Below, one piece after another: positions 35,818 through 43,934 of a stretch of DNA of 64,000 nucleotides; positions within the stretch are counted from its first letter, which is position 1; every line of letters starts with the position of its first letter. The stretch spans positions 1 to 64,000 of the forward strand of contig CP141731.1 of NCBI GenBank assembly GCA_035621235.1. The letters run 5' to 3'. A program made the position numbers and the translations under genes. The notes under the pieces are model-generated. The model worked only from the letters and a program-made list of their open reading frames with translations. It had not been told where the DNA came from and did no database searches. This DNA comes from Actinomycetaceae bacterium MB13-C1-2. GTDB taxonomy: Bacteria > Actinomycetota > Actinomycetes > Actinomycetales > Actinomycetaceae.

Positions 35818-36780
35818 ATGACCTTAGAGATCAATGGCCTAACCCGAAAATATGGCGACAGAGTCGCCGTGGATGACGTCTCTTTCGAGGTTCGGGACGG
35901 CAGACTCACCGGTTTCGTCGGCGCAAACGGAGCAGGCAAGACCACTGTGATGAGAATGATCCTCGGGGTACTCACGCCGAACGCGGGTCAGGTCACCAAA
36001 GACGGGGTCCCTCTAACTGAGGCGATGCGGCGCACGTTTGGATATATGCCAGAAGAACGCGGACTCTACCCGAAGATGAAGGTCCACGAGCAACTGATCT
36101 ACTTCGCACAGCTCCATGGACTCTCAAAGGAGGAGTCAGCCAAGAACGCAGCTGATCTGCTGGATGTGCTTGGCCTAGCGGAGCGTGGAAACGACCCAGT
36201 CGAGACCCTCTCCCTCGGAAATCAACAGAGGGCCCAAGTGGCCGTATCGCTGGTCCACGGACCGTCGGCCCTGGTCCTAGACGAGCCGTTTTCGGGACTC
36301 GATCCGATGGCCGTCGACGTCATTCTTTCTGTACTGGAGGCAAACGCTTCCAGAGGTATTCCCGTCCTTCTTTCCTCGCACCAGTTGGACGTCGTTGAGC
36401 GTCTATGCGATGACATCGTCATCATTTCGGAGGGACGGATCGTGGCCCAGGGCAGCATCGCCGATCTGCAAAGGTTGCATTCGAAGGGACTTCACAGACT
36501 CGTGCTTCGTGGACCTGCGGACTGGCTACAAGCCCACAAAGGAGTCGAGGTGGTGGAGAACCGCGCAGACGAAGCGGCCGGAACCACGGCAGCCTTACTA
36601 CGTCTTGACGAAGGTGCGCACCCGGGCATAGACCAACAGCTGCTGAGGTCCGCACTGGACGAGGGGCAGGTCCTGGCCTTTACCCCGGAAACAGTTCGCC
36701 TGTCCGCGATTTTCAAAGAGGCCGTAGCCGACAACCAGTCCGAGCCAAGCGGTAGCACCGACGAAGGAAAGAACCGATGA
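35818..36780 (+). CDS. ABC transporter ATP-binding protein (NatA-like)
   Basis: 320 residues. Walker A GANGAGKTT, Q-loop, signature LSLGNQQRAQVAVSL, Walker B ALVLDEPFSGLDP and switch His in LLSSHQLDVVERL. After residue ~220 a C-terminal DUF4162-like extension is present, as in NatA-type exporters. The ATG lacks a ribosome binding site; TAGTCT ends 6 bases upstream, so translation may be leaderless. The stop overlaps the permease start by 4 bp (ATGA). With the permease it forms an exporter resembling the Na+-extruding NatAB of Bacillus; the substrate is not known here. Confidence 0.9.
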   Translation: MTLEINGLTRKYGDRVAVDDVSFEVRDGRLTGFVGANGAGKTTVMRMILGVLTPNAGQVTKDGVPLTEAMRRTFGYMPEERGLYPKMKVHEQLIYFAQLHGLSKEESAKNAADLLDVLGLAERGNDPVETLSLGNQQRAQVAVSLVHGPSALVLDEPFSGLDPMAVDVILSVLEANASRGIPVLLSSHQLDVVERLCDDIVIISEGRIVAQGSIADLQRLHSKGLHRLVLRGPADWLQAHKGVEVVENRADEAAGTTAALLRLDEGAHPGIDQQLLRSALDEGQVLAFTPETVRLSAIFKEAVADNQSEPSGSTDEGKNR

Positions 36781-37913
36781 GCACGGTCCAAGCGCAAAGT
36801 TCCAAGATCTCGGTTTGGGAGGCGGCTTGGCTCGTCGCCAAGCGAGAGATCCTCAGTCAGGTCAGATCAAAGTCTTTTGTCATCTCAACCGTCGTAATGG
36901 TACTAATCGTCTTTGGTCTTACGGTCGTCGGCGGGATTTTTGCAGATCGCTCAGGCGAGCCGGAGCCAATTGCAGTGACCACACAGACTGCGCAGATAAT
37001 CGACGGAAACCCGCTCTTGGAACAGGTACCTGTCGCCAGTTCAGAAGAGGCCATTGCTCTTGTCGAGGAGGGGGAGGTTTCGGCGGCCCTGTTGCCGAGC
37101 GAGTCACCAGCTTCCGATCCACTCGGGTTTTACATCGTAGCCAAGGAGTCGGCCCCGGAGGCGCTGACGGCGTCAGTCACGGTCGTTCCCCGCGTGGAGG
37201 TCCTAGCGCCGGATGATGAGGCCGGCTCAGACGGTTTCGACCCGATCCAGTACATCATCACTTTGGTGTTCGGGATGATCTTTCTGATGTCCGCCATGAC
37301 CTACGGTTCAACGATTGCTCAGAACACGGTGGTGGAGAAGCAGACTCGAACGGTTGAAATCCTTCTCTCCGCAATCCCCGCTACGGCGCTACTGGGAGGA
37401 AAGATCCTCGGTAACTCTGTCTTAGCAATAAGCCAAACGGCTCTGATTTTGCTTTCCGGCTACGCGGGCTTACTGATCACTGGTCAGAGCGCAATCCTCT
37501 CAATGGTTTCGGCCTCCGCCCTCTGGTTCGTAATCTTCTTCATCTTCGGGTTCGTTTTGGTGGCCTCCATCTTTGCCGCGAGCGCTTCCCTCGTCTCAAG
37601 GATTGAAGACACCGGCTCAGTCCTCTCCCCCGTGATGATGCTTACGATGCTCCCGTACTTCGTGGTGATCATCTTCGGGACAAATCCGACGGTAATGGCG
37701 GTTGCCTCGTATTTTCCGTTCACCTCAACGGTTGCAATGCCGCTACGGATGGTAATGGGGTCGGTACCGCTATGGGAACCGCTGCTTTCTCTACTCGTTC
37801 TGGTTCTTAGCGACCTGCTTGTTGTGGTAATCGCCGCACGTATATACCGGGCGTCCCTGCTAAAGATGGGTCCTCGGATCAAACTGCGTGAGGCGTGGAC
37901 CAGCCGCGACTAG
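36777..37913 (+). CDS. ABC transporter permease (NatB-like)
   Basis: 378 residues of the ABC-2 permease type. TM1 (about 30-55) is followed by a large extracytoplasmic domain (about 55-155), then five helices in the C-terminal half. The conserved block VVEKQTRTVEILLSAIPATALLGGKILGN precedes TM3, as in NatB/YhaP-like permeases. Partner ATPase overlaps by 4 bp. Likely role is export of Na+ or small toxic compounds, on family grounds only. Confidence 0.85.
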   Translation: MSTVQAQSSKISVWEAAWLVAKREILSQVRSKSFVISTVVMVLIVFGLTVVGGIFADRSGEPEPIAVTTQTAQIIDGNPLLEQVPVASSEEAIALVEEGEVSAALLPSESPASDPLGFYIVAKESAPEALTASVTVVPRVEVLAPDDEAGSDGFDPIQYIITLVFGMIFLMSAMTYGSTIAQNTVVEKQTRTVEILLSAIPATALLGGKILGNSVLAISQTALILLSGYAGLLITGQSAILSMVSASALWFVIFFIFGFVLVASIFAASASLVSRIEDTGSVLSPVMMLTMLPYFVVIIFGTNPTVMAVASYFPFTSTVAMPLRMVMGSVPLWEPLLSLLVLVLSDLLVVVIAARIYRASLLKMGPRIKLREAWTSRD

Positions 37914-38050
37914 ATCCTCCGCACGCCGCAGGCAGGCCGGTTTCCATTTGTACAAGAAGGCTGCACTCGAATCAGATAGGTCCGGTCTACGGTTCCACTA
38001 GCTCTTTGGGGGTGGTAGGGCCAGGTTTGCCTCCACGGCAGGAACCGCTA

Positions 38051-38659
38051 CTAGGGCCTATAGCCCTCATCCTCCATGCGTAGTCGGATGGTTCCTTCAT
38101 TACCCGGCTTGACCGCAACCATGCCTTCGTAGAAAGCGCGGATCTTGTCCATGTCGGCTTTTACGTCTCCGGTCATCTGATACTGGGGTCCAAGACCCAG
38201 TGTCTTGTTCCGCCTGTCGTTGAATCCCAGCATGACAGGAAGACCGGTCTCCATTGCGATCCGGTAAAAACCCGACTTCCAGTAGTCGGTTTTGCTTCTG
38301 GTTCCCTCCGGCGCGATAACTAACGCCCAGGGATGTTCGCTATCGCCAGCAGACCGACGTCTCTCAATATCATCGACTATGCCCTGCACCAGCCCACCGG
38401 GATTGTCACGGTCAACCGCGACTCCCCCAAACGCCTTAACAATGGCCCCCAGGGGAGGTCTCATCGCATTGTTCTTCACCAGGAACTTGATGTCCATATC
38501 TATCGCCCAGGCGATACACACCATGTAGACCGCGTCGATATTTGCGGTGTGAGGATAGCCCACCATTATTGAGCCGTTCTTGGGGGGTTCTTCCTGAATC
38601 ACCAGCTTCCACCCAGCAACAAACAGAATGGTCTTAGCAAGCGCCTTCTTGAAACCCAT
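38051..38659 (-). CDS. PlsC-like acyltransferase
   Basis: 202 residues if started at ATG 38659 (MGFKKALAKTILFVAGWKL), which fits the family length; an open frame extends to 38845 but the added residues look non-coding and no good ribosome binding site decides it. The acyltransferase signature HX4D is His37-TANI-Asp42 and the glycerol-phosphate loop is APEGTRS. The family transfers acyl chains to lysophosphatidate or related acceptors at the membrane. The variant PHTANID replaces the common NHxSxxD, as seen in a distinct actinobacterial and proteobacterial subgroup of small PlsC-like proteins. Confidence 0.75.
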   Translation of the reverse strand: MGFKKALAKTILFVAGWKLVIQEEPPKNGSIMVGYPHTANIDAVYMVCIAWAIDMDIKFLVKNNAMRPPLGAIVKAFGGVAVDRDNPGGLVQGIVDDIERRRSAGDSEHPWALVIAPEGTRSKTDYWKSGFYRIAMETGLPVMLGFNDRRNKTLGLGPQYQMTGDVKADMDKIRAFYEGMVAVKPGNEGTIRLRMEDEGYRP

Positions 38660-38878
38660 AGAGGTGATGCTATCTAGCAGAGCCTCCCGCGTGGGGTCAT
38701 GACCACGTGCAGTAGGCAATGTGTCGTGTAGATAACGCCAATCCGAGTAGAAGGAGCACGGGCGGTCTGCGGACGTGGCCGGCCGTCCGGGTGCCGTTGT
38801 ACTACCTGGTTGAGGAGCCACACCAAAAAGCATTATCGAGTGCAAAGCACCCGCTAGGCGTCCAGCGCGGTCGAGGAG

Positions 38879-39367
38879 CTACTCTGGATCGACGCCGAGT
38901 TCCTTACGCAGACGCGCGACGTGTCCGGTGGCCTTAACGTTGTAGTTCGCCAATTCCACCTTGCCGTCCTTACCAACAACGATTGTCGACCGGATTATGC
39001 CCGTAAAGACCTTGCCGTAGTTCTTCTTCTCGCCCCAAGTGCCGTACTCGAGCATCACAGAATGATCCGGATCGGACCCAAGGGGGAAATTTAGTTCCTG
39101 GTTCGATTTGAACTTCTCAAGCGACGACATTGAATCCGCGCTGATTCCGATGACCGAGTACCCAGCGCCCTTCAGTGAGTTCAGGTTGTCCCTGAAGTCG
39201 CACGCCTCTTTTGTACAACCGGGAGTGTTTGCCTTCGGATAGAAGTAGACGATTACTCCCCTGTCGCTTGAAGCGAGCATCTGGTCCAGGCTCAGTTCAC
39301 CGTCTGTGGTCAAAATAGTAAATCCGGGGGCGGTATCGCCCACGCCAAGTTTATTCTCTGTTGACAT
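38879..39367 (-). CDS. bcp: Thioredoxin-dependent thiol peroxidase (Bcp/PrxQ)
   Basis: 162 residues of the peroxiredoxin Bcp group. Peroxidatic and resolving cysteines are five apart in NTPGCTKEACDFRD, the typical two-Cys PrxQ arrangement. FYPKANTPGCT and ISADSMSSLEKF agree with family consensus. It reduces hydrogen peroxide and organic peroxides in the cytosol using thioredoxin. ATG 39367 begins MSTENKLGVGDTAPGF. The acyltransferase lies downstream on the same strand. Confidence 0.93.
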   Translation of the reverse strand: MSTENKLGVGDTAPGFTILTTDGELSLDQMLASSDRGVIVYFYPKANTPGCTKEACDFRDNLNSLKGAGYSVIGISADSMSSLEKFKSNQELNFPLGSDPDHSVMLEYGTWGEKKNYGKVFTGIIRSTIVVGKDGKVELANYNVKATGHVARLRKELGVDPE

Positions 39368-39397
39368 AGCTACATGTTGCCACGAGAAGCCGAGTCA

Positions 39398-39508
39398 CTA
39401 AACAACAGTTGCCTCGATCGGAGGACGGCAAGTACTCTGGGTCCTTTTCGAATCATTCACGACCACATAGAGAGCCACTCCATAGAGAGCCAGTCCGAGA
39501 AAGATCAT
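39398..39508 (-). CDS. Possible 36-residue single-helix membrane peptide
   Basis: ATG 39508 to TAG 39398 encodes MIFLGLALYGVALYVVVNDS followed by a polar tail with Lys, Arg and Pro. A hydrophobic helix with a charged end is typical of small membrane proteins. It ends 30 bp before bcp on the same strand. No ribosome binding site is visible. Its helix is built by the 15-bp tandem repeat at 39466-39495. Whether it is translated is uncertain; it may be a remnant. Confidence 0.25.
   Translation of the reverse strand: MIFLGLALYGVALYVVVNDSKRTQSTCRPPIEATVV
39466..39495. repeat. 15-bp tandem duplication
   Basis: CATAGAGAGCCACTC (39466-39480) is followed directly by CATAGAGAGCCAGTC (39481-39495), 14 of 15 bases identical. 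It lies in the intergenic region upstream of bcp and inside the possible small ORF, where it doubles a five-residue LALYG/VALYV block. Confidence 0.8.
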
Positions 39509-39585
39509 GATCTACGGCCTACTGAGGCATTGAATCAGACCTAACACATAAACTGATCACGGTCTCAACAACATAGGAGAGTGTC

Positions 39586-39888
39586 GTGCCAGTAATCCTG
39601 CAAGTGACCATGAAAGTGGATGTGGCATATGCGCGGGCGATTTTCACTCCCGCTGAGGCGGCTAAGCGCGCGGGTATCCCGGGAATGCAGTGGAAAATCT
39701 GGGCGGCAGACCCTTTCGAAAATGAAGCGACCGGTATCTACCTTTTCACCGACCGTCAAGCTGCAGAAGCTAGGGCTACCGAGGCAGTCCCACTATTGCG
39801 CCAAACTGCGGGAATCCGCTCCGTCCACGCGCAGATATTTGAGGTGTGGGAAGACAACTCAAGGATGACTAACGCACCGATTGACTAG
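39586..39888 (+). CDS. YdhR-family putative monooxygenase
   Basis: 100 residues, GTG start preceded by AGGAGAG. The sequence follows E. coli YdhR closely in layout: LQVTMKV near the N-terminus, a GMQWKIWAADPFENEATGIYLFTDRQAAEA core and a C-terminal VHAQIFEVWEDNS. YdhR is a ferredoxin-like dimeric alpha/beta barrel protein related to small cofactor-free monooxygenases; its substrate is not established. Monocistronic, divergent from bcp. Confidence 0.8.
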   Translation: MPVILQVTMKVDVAYARAIFTPAEAAKRAGIPGMQWKIWAADPFENEATGIYLFTDRQAAEARATEAVPLLRQTAGIRSVHAQIFEVWEDNSRMTNAPID

Positions 39889-40019
39889 CGCCTGCTTGGC
39901 ATCCCAACTAAAGCCGGGCATCTCAGCCCTTCGAAAGTCACCACATACTCGCGTCGGCCAACCGTTCCACTGAAGTCCGATGGTGTTTGCCGATCGCGGC
40001 CCCGCCACGGCCGCTCGCG

Positions 40020-41252
40020 TCATGCAACGCGCGTCGCTTCTTGGGTTGGTGTCAGTCGCATCCCGGGGAACGCCGAACAGTTTTGTGGAGCAATGGCGCA
40101 CTCATAAAGCTCGATCAGTTTCCTGGTCAGTTCACTCTGCCGATACGAGACGGGGGTAGCGGGAAGGACCTGCGACAGCCCCATTGTGAGCCGCTGCGAC
40201 AGGTCCCTTATTGCGGATGCCAGTTCGCGAATGGATGAGTCTCTTGTTTTCGTTACCCACGCCGAAGGCAGATCGTCCGCCACGTCAGGATCACGAACCA
40301 GGACAGGTGTGCCGACCGAGATCGCCTCGTAAACCGTAAGCCCTTGAGTCTCGAAGCCCAGGGAACTCTGCAGAACGGCATCAGCTTCACGCATTGCGTC
40401 AATCACTTCGCTGTGCGATACCGGACCGAAAAACCTCACCCGATTAGCAATCCCCAATGAGACAGACAGATCACGACACCGGTGCTCGTCACGTCCCGAT
40501 CCATACACGTGCAGTTCGGTTGGAGTGTCCTCCAATGCCAATGCCTCGATGACCTCGTGCAACCGCTTTTCCTCGCTGATTCGACCGGCCCAAAGTAGAA
40601 CTTGAGGCCCATTGCTGCGGGCACACCTCCTGGGAATGGCATCAATCAGCTCATCATCGACGCCCGTGGGAATGACGTGAAGAGGCACTTGCACGCCATA
40701 GCCCTCCAAATCACGAGCGAAGTGGGCGCTGGGCACAACGACTCGGTCGGCTGCCGCTGCGAATGATCTCACGTAGCTCGCAATATCCCACACCCGATCC
40801 CCTCCCATGAGCTTCTCCTGCATCTTGAACAAAAGCTGAAACGCCAGACGGGCAAATGGAACGGCCGCTGGTAATCCCAACTCCACGTTTGTGTGCATGG
40901 TATGGACAACGGGAATCCCGTGCCGGCGAGCAAAACGGTAGCCGTTCCACGCACCCCAGACATCGGCTTGGACATGAACTACATCAACGGGTGGAAGCGC
41001 CGAAAAACCCTGATCAACCGCGCGGTCGTGAGCTGGGCCCGCGAGACAGAACGCATGATCGCCCACCTGCACCGACCGTAACAACACATCCGATGGACGC
41101 GAATGCATCGGCGAAGGTTGAACCCGGGAGTTTGGCGCACAGATTGTCACCCTATGCCCCGCGGATTCCAAATACTTGCGCTGTAACCCCAAGGACACTT
41201 GAAGTCCCCCTAGTGTTGCCGGGTGCTGATCACTGAAAAACGCGATGTGCAT
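40020..41252 (-). CDS. GT4-family glycosyltransferase
   Basis: 410 residues, GT-B fold. The N-terminal Rossmann half starts MHIAFFSDQHPATLGGLQVS and contains HVQADVWGAWNGYRFARRHG; the C-terminal half has LLWAGRISEEKRLHEVIEAL and SLGFETQGLTVYEAISVGTPV, the E-x7-E type nucleotide-sugar site. It transfers a sugar from a nucleotide or lipid donor, probably to a glycolipid or cell-wall precursor. Its start lies 43 bp inside the end of the DMT permease gene in another frame, so the two are tightly linked. The acceptor is not known. Confidence 0.85.
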   Translation of the reverse strand: MHIAFFSDQHPATLGGLQVSLGLQRKYLESAGHRVTICAPNSRVQPSPMHSRPSDVLLRSVQVGDHAFCLAGPAHDRAVDQGFSALPPVDVVHVQADVWGAWNGYRFARRHGIPVVHTMHTNVELGLPAAVPFARLAFQLLFKMQEKLMGGDRVWDIASYVRSFAAAADRVVVPSAHFARDLEGYGVQVPLHVIPTGVDDELIDAIPRRCARSNGPQVLLWAGRISEEKRLHEVIEALALEDTPTELHVYGSGRDEHRCRDLSVSLGIANRVRFFGPVSHSEVIDAMREADAVLQSSLGFETQGLTVYEAISVGTPVLVRDPDVADDLPSAWVTKTRDSSIRELASAIRDLSQRLTMGLSQVLPATPVSYRQSELTRKLIELYECAIAPQNCSAFPGMRLTPTQEATRVA

Positions 41253-42199
41253 GGTTCGGACTCTCTCTGTTTGGTGGTTGAATCAGTAAGGAGTTGTCGT
41301 TGCCCAACGTGACCAGGAGCGCGTCGCATTCCCTGGCATCCAACGACGCCGGCGAGTGCCATAGCACCGAACGCCACAAACAAGACTGCCGCGACCGGAG
41401 TAAGTAGGGTCTCTCGCAGAACGACTGTTCCTATCGTTGCCGCAGTGAAGGTATCGACAGTGGTAACCGTGGCCACAACCGTCGGTGTTGGGAGCACGCT
41501 GTGGGCACGTTGCAACAAAACATTGGAAAGTGCACCCCCGCCGAGGATCGACACGATGGAAACGAGGGCCAGCGGTGAGCTCAGGACACTGGTCAAGCCG
41601 CCGTGAACGACCATGTCTGTCAGAACCTTCAACACCGCCGTAATCGATCCAAAACCCACGCAGCCAATCACAAGAGCCATGTGCGTTGTGCGCGGCTTTT
41701 GGTGACGGTCGACCCTGAGAGCAACCGCAGTGCAGAGGGCCGTAATCATCTGAATCAGTGCCACAGGCAGTAGTTGGCTACCAACGCCATCGGCAGTCCG
41801 AACCCCTGGGTTGGCAGTCACAACCATGATGAACCCAACTGTTCCACCCAGGCACACGACGACAGACCACACCATGTAGTTGCTTAGTCGGACACGGCCC
41901 GTGATCCCTGAGTACAACGCGCTCGCGGCGACCGCGACCACACTCATCGCCTGCACGGCGCTCACGGGAGCCAAAGCTAGAGCAATGAAGTTGGTGCAGA
42001 TCGCGCCACCCAACAGTGCAAGACCCAACAGCCATTGTGGGCTTAGTCCGTATTGCCGCCAGTTTCCCTGGGCTCTGTGAACTGCCGTGGACTGGAGTTC
42101 AGAACCTGCCGCCACAGTGAGCGCACCGCAAAGAGCCACCGCCAACCCCAACACAACACCAGCGGACGGCAAACCGGCAAGGATCGGATCGCTCAACAC
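41210..42199 (-). CDS. DMT-superfamily permease
   Basis: 329 residues with about ten transmembrane helices and an internal duplication typical of EamA/DMT transporters. Recognisable are ALAPVSAVQAMSVVAVAASALYSG in the first half and VLPTPTVVATVTTVDTFTAATIGTVVLRE in the second. The C-terminal ~45 residues are polar and overlap the glycosyltransferase start by 43 bp out of frame. Pairing with a GT4 enzyme suggests movement of a glycosylation substrate or product across the membrane. A perfect 13-bp hairpin lies 39 bp upstream of the start. Confidence 0.75.
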   Translation of the reverse strand: MLSDPILAGLPSAGVVLGLAVALCGALTVAAGSELQSTAVHRAQGNWRQYGLSPQWLLGLALLGGAICTNFIALALAPVSAVQAMSVVAVAASALYSGITGRVRLSNYMVWSVVVCLGGTVGFIMVVTANPGVRTADGVGSQLLPVALIQMITALCTAVALRVDRHQKPRTTHMALVIGCVGFGSITAVLKVLTDMVVHGGLTSVLSSPLALVSIVSILGGGALSNVLLQRAHSVLPTPTVVATVTTVDTFTAATIGTVVLRETLLTPVAAVLFVAFGAMALAGVVGCQGMRRAPGHVGQRQLLTDSTTKQRESEPCTSRFSVISTRQH

Positions 42200-42580
42200 C
42201 TTTCAAGGTTACGAATGTGTAATAGACGCAAACAATGGGGATTTCCCCCGGTTCTTGCGGGGGAAATCCCTTGCCCACCCTGAGACGGACGCAGTTTCGC
42301 TCTATGTCGTGGCTACTTCTGCTTCTATGCAAACCGCTTCGACAAGATCGCTCACGGCTCAAGCCTCGGCGATCCCAAAGCGATCAGCAACAAGCATCCT
42401 GCCGCTGCCATAATTGTGGGTTATCCCTTGAAAGTCGGTTTGGCCCCGAACTGAGAATCAGGTTCGCATTGTTCTAGCGTGGATTCGCTTCGTTTGGACC
42501 CTGTCGGTTCTCTGCTGTGTCGCGCCCTGTGTCACACTACTTCATGAGGGCTTAGAAACACTGGAACAACAAGCTTTGTT
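42200..42580. other. Intergenic region between the DMT permease and tRNA-Leu
   Basis: 381 bp without a convincing gene on either strand. The only clear structure is the 13-bp hairpin at 42238-42270. The short open frame in the region has no ribosome binding site and no recognisable homology. Confidence 0.5.
42238..42270. promoter_or_regulatory. Perfect 13-bp inverted repeat upstream of the DMT permease
   Basis: GGGATTTCCCCCG (42238-42250) and CGGGGGAAATCCC (42258-42270) are exact complements around GTTCTTG. The dyad sits 39 bp upstream of the permease start in the minus direction and about 310 bp past tRNA-Leu. It could be a transcript terminator, a leader attenuator or a protein-binding operator; no long T-run follows on either strand. 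Confidence 0.7.
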
Positions 42581-42665
42581 TGGTGCGCCCGGGGAGACTT
42601 GAACTCCCACGTCCTAAGACACTAGAACCTAAATCTAGCGCGTCTGCCAATTCCGCCACGGGCGC
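42581..42665 (-). tRNA. tRNA-Leu (anticodon TAG)
   Basis: On the minus strand the acceptor stem GCGCCCG pairs with CGGGCGC, the anticodon stem CTAGA pairs with TCTAG around loop TTTAGGT (anticodon TAG, bases 42629-42631), and the T arm is GGGAG-TTCAAGT-CTCCC. A long variable arm (class II) and the genomically encoded CCA end are present. It reads CUA and other CUN codons. Confidence 0.95.
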
Positions 42666-42731
42666 TTCGGTCGATAGCATCGGGATCACCGCACCACCGA
42701 CCAACAAACGAGTTTAGCCTGTTCCGCCGCC

Positions 42732-43934
42732 CTAACGGGACTGTGCGGACGTGTGACCTTTCACTGTCACCTCTGGCGGCCTTGAACCACGGGACGCACC
42801 CTCTATTGTTGATTCGGCAACGACCCGCGAACCACGGTAGAGGACAAGGGACTGCCCCGCCGCCACTCCCCTAATCGGCTCTGCGAGATCCACAGTGAGA
42901 TTTCCCGAGTTCAGGTGAACGTCACTGACCACGGACGGTACGCCATGAGCCCTAATCTGTACGGTCAGCACCTCAGAGGGAACCTGATTCAGACCGCGCT
43001 CGCCCATCGTTCGACCAAATGACTCCTGTGCCTCGTAATCAACCGTCAGATCGGCAGGATCTACATATAGGACCGGGGCAGCTCCGACCAATCGATCCAC
43101 ACTGAGCAGTGTGCCCGCCCCCACAACAACTGTGTTGGTCTTGGGGTCGGTCGAAAGAACGTACCTAGGCTTGCCATCCGCGGCCGGATTCCCAAGGTTG
43201 AGGCCCTTCCGCTGCCCGACCGTGAACTGGTAGGAACCCCGGTGCTCACCGACAACCTCGCCGTCTGTATCAATGATCTTTCCAGGCTTGTCTCCAAGGT
43301 TGCTCCGTAGGAACCCCGCCGTATCACCGTCGGGAATAAAGCAGATGTCGTATGAGTCCGGCTTGTTCGAAACTCCGAGTCCGCGTATCTCTGCCTGCTG
43401 GCGGACCCACGCTTTGTTCGGGGCATCCCCGAGCGGCAGAATCACTCGTTCCAGTTCGTCCTTTCCCATAACGGCCAGCACGTAGGACTGATCCTTAGCC
43501 TCATCCAAACCGCGGTGTAGTTCGGGCCCACCCAAACCATCAATCCGGCGCGCGTAATGCCCGGTGCACACCGCGTCAAACCCCAGTGCCCGGGCACGCT
43601 CAGCCAGTTCCCGGAACTTCACGAACTCATTGCAACGAACGCAGGGATTAGGGGTGTGTCCGGCGCGATACTCGGAAAGAAAATCGGTGATAACACGATC
43701 CTCAAACTCCTCGGACAAGTCCCACACGTAAAACGGGATGCCCATTATCTCCGCAGCACGCGCCGCGTCCTCCGAGTCCTCAAGCGAACAGCAACCGCGC
43801 GCACCAAGTCTGCACGACTGTGGTGACTGGGACAGCGCCATGTGAACGGCAGTCACATCGTGTCCTGCTTCGAGAGCGAGGGCGGCCGCAACCGCAGAGT
43901 CAACTCCTCCCGAAAGCGCCGCTAGTACCCTCAT
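42732..43934 (-). CDS. mnmA: tRNA-specific 2-thiouridylase MnmA
   Basis: 400 residues. PP-loop ALSGGVDSAVAAAL (6-19), catalytic NPCVRCNEFVKF with the nucleophilic Cys, SYDICFIPDGDTAGFL with the second catalytic Cys, and C-terminal beta domains. The enzyme thiolates U34 of Lys, Glu and Gln tRNAs using ATP and a persulfide. Its start overlaps the cysteine-desulfurase stop by 4 bp, so the sulfur donor is made from the same message. The CRLGARGCC segment near residue 45 adds cysteines of unknown role. Confidence 0.95.
   Translation of the reverse strand: MRVLAALSGGVDSAVAAALALEAGHDVTAVHMALSQSPQSCRLGARGCCSLEDSEDAARAAEIMGIPFYVWDLSEEFEDRVITDFLSEYRAGHTPNPCVRCNEFVKFRELAERARALGFDAVCTGHYARRIDGLGGPELHRGLDEAKDQSYVLAVMGKDELERVILPLGDAPNKAWVRQQAEIRGLGVSNKPDSYDICFIPDGDTAGFLRSNLGDKPGKIIDTDGEVVGEHRGSYQFTVGQRKGLNLGNPAADGKPRYVLSTDPKTNTVVVGAGTLLSVDRLVGAAPVLYVDPADLTVDYEAQESFGRTMGERGLNQVPSEVLTVQIRAHGVPSVVSDVHLNSGNLTVDLAEPIRGVAAGQSLVLYRGSRVVAESTIEGASRGSRPPEVTVKGHTSAQSR

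Noticed and set aside
42087-42413. Frame of 108 codons across the permease start and hairpin
   Set aside because: It reads through the perfect 13-bp hairpin and part of the permease gene; no homology.
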